Below are positions 57,165-64,000 of a stretch of 64,000 nt of DNA, piece by piece. Position numbers and translations under genes: made by a program. Position 1 is the stretch's first letter. Every line of letters begins with the position of its first letter. Below the pieces are notes generated by a model. That model was not told where the DNA came from. It was given only the letters and a program-made list of their open reading frames with translations, and searched no databases. Source of the stretch: Nicotiana tabacum (lineage: Eukaryota > Streptophyta > Magnoliopsida > Solanales > Solanaceae); assembly GCF_000715075.1 (NCBI RefSeq), contig NC_134082.1:187601948-187665947 (forward strand), given 5' to 3'.

Positions 57165-59231
57165 ATGGCTGACACAAACTTCGACCTCCATGCCTCAGTC
57201 ATACCTATTACTGAAAAACCTATGGAGTCCTCCGTCTCTTCAGAGTCTTTTATAACCACCCCTACTCTCCCTGCTAAATCACACCTCACCCTAATTCTCT
57301 ACCTCCTTCTATTTCAGAAAACTCTAAAAATACTGATTCGTCCTCTCTATATTCTCAGATACCCACTAATCAACGAACAAATGAAGAACAAAGTCAAAGG
57401 CATGAGGTCATAGAGGGTTCCGCCATTGTTACTACAGATTCCGTGGTGGCACTAGTGGTGATTGAGAAAGACAATGTTTTAACCATCTTTGTAGTGTTTG
57501 CTGACGGTGTTCTTCAGGAGATAATCACTCAAAAAAATGCGGTACAGGGTATAGGGGAAAAGGAGCTATAGTGCCAGCTGAGGACGCTGCACTAGCAGAA
57601 GCTATTGGGCTCTCACATAAGGAAACTGATCCCTCTCAGGAGGACCCAGGTCAGGGCTCTCATTCCCAGGACAGTTCTACTCCTGCATTTGATGTTGTGC
57701 CTCTGGAAATTCAAGCTCCTGAGATGAGGTCAAGTGATGAGGAGGATCTAGATAACCTGGCTCTCGATGCGTTCATCGCTAAGCGGAGGGTTGTGTCCAC
57801 TCCTGAGTCTTCCACCAAATGACCTACTACCAGGCTGTAAGCTAAGGTGGCCTACGACTCTACCCTTCAAAAGAGCAAAAAAAAGCAGTAAGAATCAAAG
57901 GAGGAAACTGGTGAAAGATAATGTGCCTGTAAGTGATAAGGCGATCCCTATGGTGGAGGTGGATGAGGAAACACCAGATGAACCTGGTTCACTGGTTAGA
58001 CGGTCTCAGAAAAAGAAGCAGCCTGCTTCAATAGAGAAGGCCTCAACCTCTAGTTCCAAGTTGAAGGATATTGTGAGTGAGTTTTCGATGTCTGATGAGG
58101 ATGTGTTAGTTAAATCCAAGAGCAAAGAGAAATCAAGTGGTGGGAAGTCTGGCAAATGAAAGTCTGAAAATGTTCAGGAGACTGGTTTTGTGAAGAGGAT
58201 GCGAAGTGAAGTCAGCCTTGGCTCAGAACACCTGAGGCACCAAAAGGTTCTACTAGGTCGCACGTTTGACCTAGCAATCTCTAAGATGATTGGTATACGC
58301 CAAATTCTTGAAATGGTCGAGTTTCAACGATGGGGGCATCTATTCCAAATAGATGCACCCAAAGCATATGAGGATGAGGCACAAATCTTCTTTGCTAGCC
58401 TCTTTCCCATTGAGACTGATCACATTTGTGCTTTGGTGAATGGAGTAGATATAGTGTTCGATGTAAAGTTGCTTGAAGAAATTCTTAAAGTTCCTACAGT
58501 TGGTGTTTCTAGTGTAAAGGATGTGTGTCCGTTTAACTTCAGAAATGCCGTGATAAAAGTAATTCAAACCAAAAGGGGGACTAGATCCATAAGAAGGCGT
58601 TACTCCTTGTGTATCAGCTGCTTTTCGAATTGGTAAACAAAGTTCTATTGCCTCGTGCTGAGAGGAGGTCCGTGACTTCTAAGTCTGACTTGTTTTTTGA
58701 TGGAGCAACTGGATAGCTTTACTCCTGTAAGCCTGCCTGCTATTATGATTAAACACATGCAAAAGGTAGCCAGCTTCAAAGATGGTAATCATGGGCTTCC
58801 CTATGGGTTTTTGCTTACGCGAGTGTTTAAGTTCTTTGAGATGCCACTGGGGTAAAGCAAGTTGGAGACTAAGAAGCAGACTTTCTCACAGACAACATTG
58901 GAAGAATGCGAGTACATAGAGAAGAATGGGGGAGGGGGTAGGAAGTACATCAACCGTCTCACAGCTTATTAATGCTCAGAATAATGCAGCAGAGGAGATT
59001 CGTCGGTTGAAGGCCAGGAATATTATCCTGGAAGGTCAGAAAGCCCAAGGGGTTCCGGTGTCAAATGATGAAGTAGCTCATTTGACAAAAGAGAATATTG
59101 ATCTCAGGGCGTAAGTAGAGAACCTGAAAGCAGAACTGCTCAATAAGCAAAAGTCGGTCAATGCCCGAATAGACCTTGTTCTCCAAATACTTGCTGCAGC
59201 TTCCAAGCCCTCTACTCCTAGTTCCCCCTAA
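57165..59231 (+). pseudogene. Copia env-like / extra ORF downstream of pol
   Basis: Pieces of one long protein lie in broken frames. The start is MADTNFDLHASVIPITEKPM (57165), then an acidic region (57571-57822) and a basic, Ser-rich region (to 58159). A block with similarity to 'putative plant transposon protein' domains comes next (HLFQIDAPKAYEDEAQIFFA; LVNGVDIVFDVKLLEEILKV, 58190-58636). Decayed sequence follows. A coiled-coil tail lies at 58926-59231 (LINAQNNAAEEIRRLKARN). Sireviruses carry an ORF here that has been called env-like; I see no convincing signal peptide or transmembrane pair, so an envelope role is unsupported. Many stops and frameshifts are present. Confidence 0.7.
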
Positions 59232-59708
59232 GTACCCCTTCAGTGACCAGTTTCTAGAAATATCCTTTAAGTTTTTCTTTTGTTTGTCTTGGCAGATGTT
59301 TTGTTTTCTTTTTGATGTGGTTGGGATAAAACAGTACTGCTTCCATTTTAACAGTCCAATGTTGCCTTTGCTTTTTAAGCCAAGGCATATTAAGTTTTAT
59401 TAATTTTAAATATATCCCCTTTTATTATCTCATTGCTTAAATTCTATGTTTCTCTTCTCTATCATGTTGTGTGCACATATGTGGCATGAGTTAGCTCGAC
59501 TAGACTTCTTTATGTTGTTTATCTGTTTGGGCATTTTTAATGATGCCAAAAAAGGGAATAAATAATTCATAAAATCAGGAGAAACTAATGAGAAATAAGA
59601 AAGGCATAAAGTCAGGGGGAACTTGTGGAACTTGTGTTCCCTTGTTACTTAATCTGGTTCATCTTACCCTAAATAACAACGTTATCTATTTAAGTTTGTC
59701 ATCATCAA
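59232..59708. other. Copia 3' untranslated region
   Basis: T-rich, no gene. The open frame at 59176-59403 is low-complexity. Confidence 0.6.
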
Positions 59709-59720
59709 AAAGGGGGAAAT
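59708..59720 (+). other. Copia polypurine tract
   Basis: AAAAAGGGGGAAAT directly before the 3' LTR start TGATAAGG. Confidence 0.85.
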
Positions 59721-60668
59721 TGATAAGGTTTTCAATATCTTTGATTTGTATTTTGATGATCTAACAAACATTGTCAAGAACCAAATAGGGAACCTGACGT
59801 ACTTGGGTTGCACTGCAAGTTAATAGATTCAAGCTCAATGTGAACTGCTAAAGCTCCAGGGGATAGAGAACCAAATAAGGACCTGATACCCTTGTTGTTC
59901 CCTCATAACAGTACGAGGTCAATGGGACACAGCTGGAAGATGTGACTGCTTGCACTGCACTATTTCCAGTGTCCACTTATTCCTTGACTAACTAAAGTGC
60001 TTACATCATTTCAAGTGATGTCATCAAGGTGTACCAACAATGAGTTTATATCAAAACATCACTTGAACATTTCTGGTTCTCATTAAAGCATTTTGCAAAA
60101 AAGAGAAATCAATTCTCACGAGCTTGAAGAACAAAGTTAAATGCTACTACGGACCAGTTCCTAAAGTTAGTATTTTGTTTTCCTTAGTTGAGTTGTAACT
60201 TTGTGATTGTTCTTATTGTATCTCCTAAACTGCTTAGCCAAAAGCGTAGATAAGGAACACTCTTGTAAAATCAGTAAACTCTCTGAGTTTATGTTGTGAC
60301 TAGGATTAGTCATAAGTTAAAGTCTTTGTTACTAGAGAGTGACAAAGTGGATTGTGGTGAGAGTATCACAAGTTAGTCAAAGTCTTGGTAACTAGAGAGT
60401 GACAAAGTAACTTGTGGTGAGAGTACCATAAGTTAGTTGAGTTGAATCCTTTTTAATAGAGTTATTACAAAGTGGCTTGTAATAGGTGTTTACAAGTTAG
60501 TGAAGTTGAAAGCCTACAGGTGTAGGTCATGGTTTTTGTCCCCTTGAGTTGGGATTTTTCCACATAAAAATCATGTGTCTTATCTACTTACAGTTTTACT
60601 AGAATTCTCAGTATAATCTCATAGAGGACCAGGTACTCTACTGTTTGGTGAAATCATACAAACTAACA
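59721..60668 (+). repeat. Copia 3' LTR
   Basis: 948 bp, starts TGATAAGG and ends CATACAAACTAACA; a direct repeat of 50495-51432 with visible substitutions and small indels. Confidence 0.92.
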
Positions 60669-60737
60669 AAGCTGGTCGAAATGTTAACCCGTCATAGTTC
60701 GAACGAGGTCGAACTCTTCATTTTGGTAATGGCCCTT
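60669..60737. repeat. Target duplication plus remainder of the 89-bp array
   Basis: AAGCT (60669-60673), then array sequence (GTTAACCCGTCATAGTT, GAGGTCGAACTCTTCATTTT) continuing the array left of the Copia element. It is cut at 60737 by the next LTR. Confidence 0.88.
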
Positions 60738-62021
60738 TGATATTAGGCTAGATTTATGTCATTTGACGATTGTTTTGCCTAAACTTGATTATGTTTCAAT
60801 GCTCTAATATAATTAAATGATGAAAAATGAGCTCTAAATTATGTTGCAGGAATGAGGAGCTTGTATGAGGCCTTAAAGCTGTGATTGGAGCTACATTGAA
60901 GCAAGAAAGACCCCTAGGAGCTGAGTAAGCGAGAAGACGAGAAAAAGAATCGACCAAATGAAGGACTGGACTAGCGCGCCCACTAGCGCAACCGCGCTAG
61001 CCCAGATGGTCAAGGCAGAATGGTAGGCTACTAGCGCGGCCATTAGCGCGCCCACGTGCGCGGTCGCGCTAACCCAGTTCCAGAAAATAATTCTCAGGGG
61101 TAAATTTGGAAGTCTGGGGGCAAATTCACTTATCCTATAGAAGGTCAAGCTTGCCCAAAGGGGGTGTGTGCAGCTTTTGATAGCTGAGAGCAAGAAAAGG
61201 AAAGGCAAGAGGAAAGGAGGAGTATTCTACATCAAGTTCTTCTCTTCTTCCTTTTGTTTTTATGATTTGTAATGAATTTGATTATTGTGATGAACATCAT
61301 TGTTATGAGTAGCTAACTCTTTTAATCTAAGGTTTTGGGTGAACCCGTTGTGGATGAACTTGTTGTTATATTAATATAGTTTTGAGTTGGTTGTTAATCT
61401 CTATTTGTTCAACTACGTTTTGATTTTGGTTAGTTGAAAGGATCCTTAATTAGTCGTTCCTATTTATTATGTATATGCTTGAGAGAGAGTGCATATTTAG
61501 GTAATTGTTTGAACAACATCACTCCCGGAGTATAGGCGAGAGTCATAACCGAGGGTTTAGAGGTTGGAGTAGAGATAACGATACCTCGGGTACGATCTAA
61601 GTGAGCTGTAATGCGAATCTAGCTAGCGTAGCTTGAGAGAGTGCGTTTAGTAAATTATCATAATTACTTGAGAGAGTGTTATGATAGATGGAGAGTTCAC
61701 GATCGATAGACTTTTAAGCTATAAGAAACATACAACTAAGGAATTCAACAATGGGGGAAACCATTACCTTAGACTTTTATCCCAATTGTCTATAACTGCG
61801 TGTTAGTTAATCTTCGTTTATTAATTCTGTTAGTTGTAGTAGTGACCATAACACCGCTTGTTATTCACAAAGTTTGAGAAGGTTGACTAATAAGAATTTA
61901 GTACTTTAAAGGCTTCTCTTGATACGTTAATTCCTTGTGGGATTCGACATGGGGCATAATACCCCGGATTATATTTGCAACGCCCGCTTTGTCTTTTAAT
62001 AGACACAGTTGAGCGTGATCA
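60738..62021 (+). repeat. 5' LTR of an Athila-like Ty3/gypsy element
   Basis: Starts TGATATTAGG and ends GAGCGTGATCA, giving TGAT...ATCA terminal inverted bases, about 1,284 bp. It is followed by AATTTTGGCGTCGTTGCCAG, a primer-binding site close to the TTTGGCGCCGTTGCC type of the Athila/Tat group. A GC-rich, hairpin-prone cluster lies at about 60970-61075. The second LTR is outside the window, so no target duplication can be checked. Confidence 0.82.
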
Positions 62022-62023
62022 AA

Positions 62024-62042
62024 TTTTGGCGTCGTTGCCAGG
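62024..62042 (+). other. Primer-binding site of the Athila-like element
   Basis: TTTTGGCGTCGTTGCCAGG just after the LTR; a slightly changed form of the Athila-type PBS. Confidence 0.75.
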
Positions 62043-62165
62043 GAATTAACAGTATCATCAATTACGATTGAAAGAAGTACAAAAATTCTTAATGTAGTTA
62101 GTTTTCTCTATACCCAATTTTTACATCGAAATTTTTAACGTTTGTCAACTTGGTTGCACAGGTGC

Positions 62166-64000
62166 ATGCCTAGAAACGCATCAAGAACTGGTGAAGTATT
62201 ATCAGATCCCGAGAAAGTTTTCAAGGCCTTGAACTGAGCCAACCGAAAAAACAGACAACAACAAATAAATGACCCATTAGAAACAGCAATGGGAGATCAC
62301 GAAGAACACCCAGTTGTACCAATAGCTCCAATGGCACCTGTTGTGCCCGAGGCGGCTCACTATGACTGGGCACAACCCACAACTGAAAATTTGGCCACCT
62401 CAATTTTAGTCCAGCAAATACAAGCTGGATCATTCCAAATCACGAATAACATGTTGCATTTGTTGCAAAACAAGGGACTATTTTCGGGGACACAAGCCGA
62501 AGATCCTCAACAACACTTGAAATTTTTTATGTCAATCTGCAAAACCCAAAGGCGGCCTAATGTAACTCTGGAAGCAATCAAATTGCTATTATTCCTATTT
62601 TCAGTGATAGGAGCTGCTCAGACATGGTTAAACTCACTCTCCATAAATTCCATAACAACTTGGGAGGAGTTAGTCAGGCAATTCGTGAACAAGTTTCACC
62701 CCCCAACAAAACCGCGCAACAGATTGATGACATTTTGAGTTTTAAACAGAGACCAACGAAAATATTGCATGAAATATGAGAGCGTTTTAAAGGGATGCTG
62801 GTCATATGTCCGCACCTTGGCATTCCAGATTTGGTGTTGGGACAGCGGTTCTACATAGGATTGTCAGATAGCGTGAAGAACATTGTTGATGCTTTAGCTG
62901 GTGGAGCATTTTTGAGTAAAATATAGAGAGAAGGTCAAGGTCTTCTTGACAAGATGGCGCAGAATTTGGGATGGATAAACAGAAATGCACCTATCACTCT
63001 AGTGGTGCACTCAGTGTCTCTAGATCCATCCAATTCAATGGCTGAAAATATGGCCATCTTATTGACATAGATGAGCATACTCACCAAAAAGGTGGAAGAG
63101 TCAGGGCAAAAACAGCAGGTACATATTGTAGATACTACTAATGGGGGCGTGTGCACATCTTGCATTAGTCAGCCAATTGGTAACCAGTGGAATGCAGAAC
63201 ACGATTATCAGCACTACCCTGAAGATATGAATTATGTGTCTAATTATGGAGGTTAGAGACAGGGTGGTCAGAGTTGGGGTCAGTAGAATCAGTAGTACAG
63301 GCCATCCCCATCACAATTCAACAGTGGGAATATGGGAGGTATGAGACCCCCCAACAATATATCACCTTACCCAAGGCCACAGGGATACAATAATAAGAAT
63401 CAACAGTAGGGGTATCACCCTCCTCAGCAGCAGTATAGTGGAAGGCAAGAAGATGGGTTTGCTAGACTTGAAGCAATGATGTAACAGGTTATTGGGTCTA
63501 ATGCAAAGATTAGTGAGAGAGTAGATGCACATGATTCAGCGATCAAGAATATTGAAATGCAGATGGGCCAAATTTCAATGTCTCTAAACAATCGCCCTCA
63601 TGGAACACTACCTGCAGATACCCAGGTAAATCCAAAAGATCAAGTCCCGAAGCAGCTGATGGTGGTGAGCCTACGTAATGGCAGAGATTTGGATGTCGAG
63701 CAAGAAAGGTCTCGAGAATCCAGAGAGGCTGAGACACTCATATCAGTGCCCATTGAGTTGGATGAATCAACGAAACTGACAGATGTGACAGTCCAGCCTA
63801 CCTAGGAAGAAAGTAGCATTCAAATGGAGACCGAGAAAGAAGTTGAGATAGCACAGGAACCAGTGGTTGATGTGGCAGCTGATAAAGATCGATCCCAAAT
63901 GATTGGGAAGAAGAGACCTCCTACACCCTTCCCTCAGAGGCTAGCTAAGTACCAAAAAGAGGAGCAATACAAGAAGTTCTTGGAGATGCTAAAACAAATC
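62166..64000 (+). pseudogene. Athila-like gag, incomplete at window edge
   Basis: Begins at the ATG at 62166 (MPRNASRTGEVLSDPEKVFK), with a TGA about 23 codons in. The main gag block (62289-62738) has DPQQHLKFFMSICKTQRRPN and a retrotransposon-gag core (AAQTWLNSLSINSITTWEEL, FVNKF). A one-base frameshift lies in the C run at about 62698-62704. Further pieces read FKGMLVICPHLGIPDLVLGQ and FYIGLSDSVKNIVDALAGGAF. A Gln-rich linker is full of TAGs (63256, 63284 and 63293 regions). A coiled-coil-like segment and the conserved PPTPFPQRLAKYQKEEQYKK end close the window. Most stops are at CAG-type positions. The rest of the element is outside. Confidence 0.85.

Larger units (their letters stand above)
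50495..60668 (+). mobile_element. Ty1/copia LTR retrotransposon with env-like ORF, 10.2 kb (Sirevirus-like)
   Basis: LTRs of about 940 bp lie at 50495-51432 and 59721-60668, with AAGCT on both sides. Order on the plus strand: PBS, gag, protease, integrase, RT, RNase H, then a further 2-kb ORF before a polypurine tract and the 3' LTR. Integrase before RT defines copia. An extra ORF after pol suggests the Sirevirus (Maximus/SIRE) group; that lineage call is inference. The LTRs have diverged visibly, and the first bases of the 5' LTR (CTATAGGG) no longer match TGATAAGG. Many stops and a few frameshifts make the element dead and clearly older than the Ogre insertion. Confidence 0.93.

Noticed and set aside
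57165..59231. Retroviral-type envelope protein
   Set aside because: No clear signal peptide, fusion segment or membrane anchor could be seen in the broken frames; only the position fits.

Overview
Plant nuclear DNA from a large, transposon-rich genome. It is most likely a nightshade (Solanaceae), perhaps Nicotiana. This rests on the intron-rich plant genes, the style of the repeats, and a captured DELLA fragment that looks solanaceous; the species call is inference. Everything here was read by eye. Exon boundaries come from reading frame, GT/AG sites and family knowledge.

Layout. Positions 1-10600 are transposon-derived: a LINE endonuclease fragment (1-205), a putative non-autonomous DNA element (1180-2868), a short element with long inverted ends (3670-4751), and a complete-looking but decayed Mutator-like element (5021-10571). 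The last has about 130-bp inverted repeats, a 13-bp direct repeat at both flanks, a broken transposase gene, and a small convergent gene for a GRF zinc-finger/membrane protein. Positions 10835-21907 are the only intact host genes, all on the minus strand: two tandem S1/P1-type nucleases with the same nine-exon structure (BFN1-like, 301 aa; ENDO4-like, 296 aa) and a secreted Root_cap-family protein (345 aa). Positions 22500-24400 hold two pieces of unrelated host genes, a DELLA gibberellin-signalling regulator and galactinol synthase, each next to a minisatellite. This looks like gene capture by non-autonomous elements.

From 25700 to the end are nested retrotransposons. A gene of the 'putative gypsy type transposon' (Transposase_28-like) family was split inside an intron by a 21.3-kb Ogre/Tat-lineage Ty3/gypsy element (26637-47892, minus orientation, 3.7-kb LTRs, target duplication GTCAC). 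Downstream is an 89-bp tandem array, itself split by a Copia element with an env-like extra ORF (50495-60668, target duplication AAGCT). An Athila-like Ty3/gypsy element (from 60738) then runs off the window.

The host genes are open and carry their catalytic residues. Most premature stops in the retroelements are of the kind made by C-to-T change (CAG, CAA, CGA or TGG becoming stops), as expected from deamination of methylated cytosine. The most unusual items are the DELLA and galactinol-synthase captures, the GRF/membrane gene inside the Mutator-like element, the 40-bp array and predicted 177-bp intron of the Ogre element, a motif recurring between Ogre ORFs, and a stray copy of a Copia LTR end inside the array that element interrupts.
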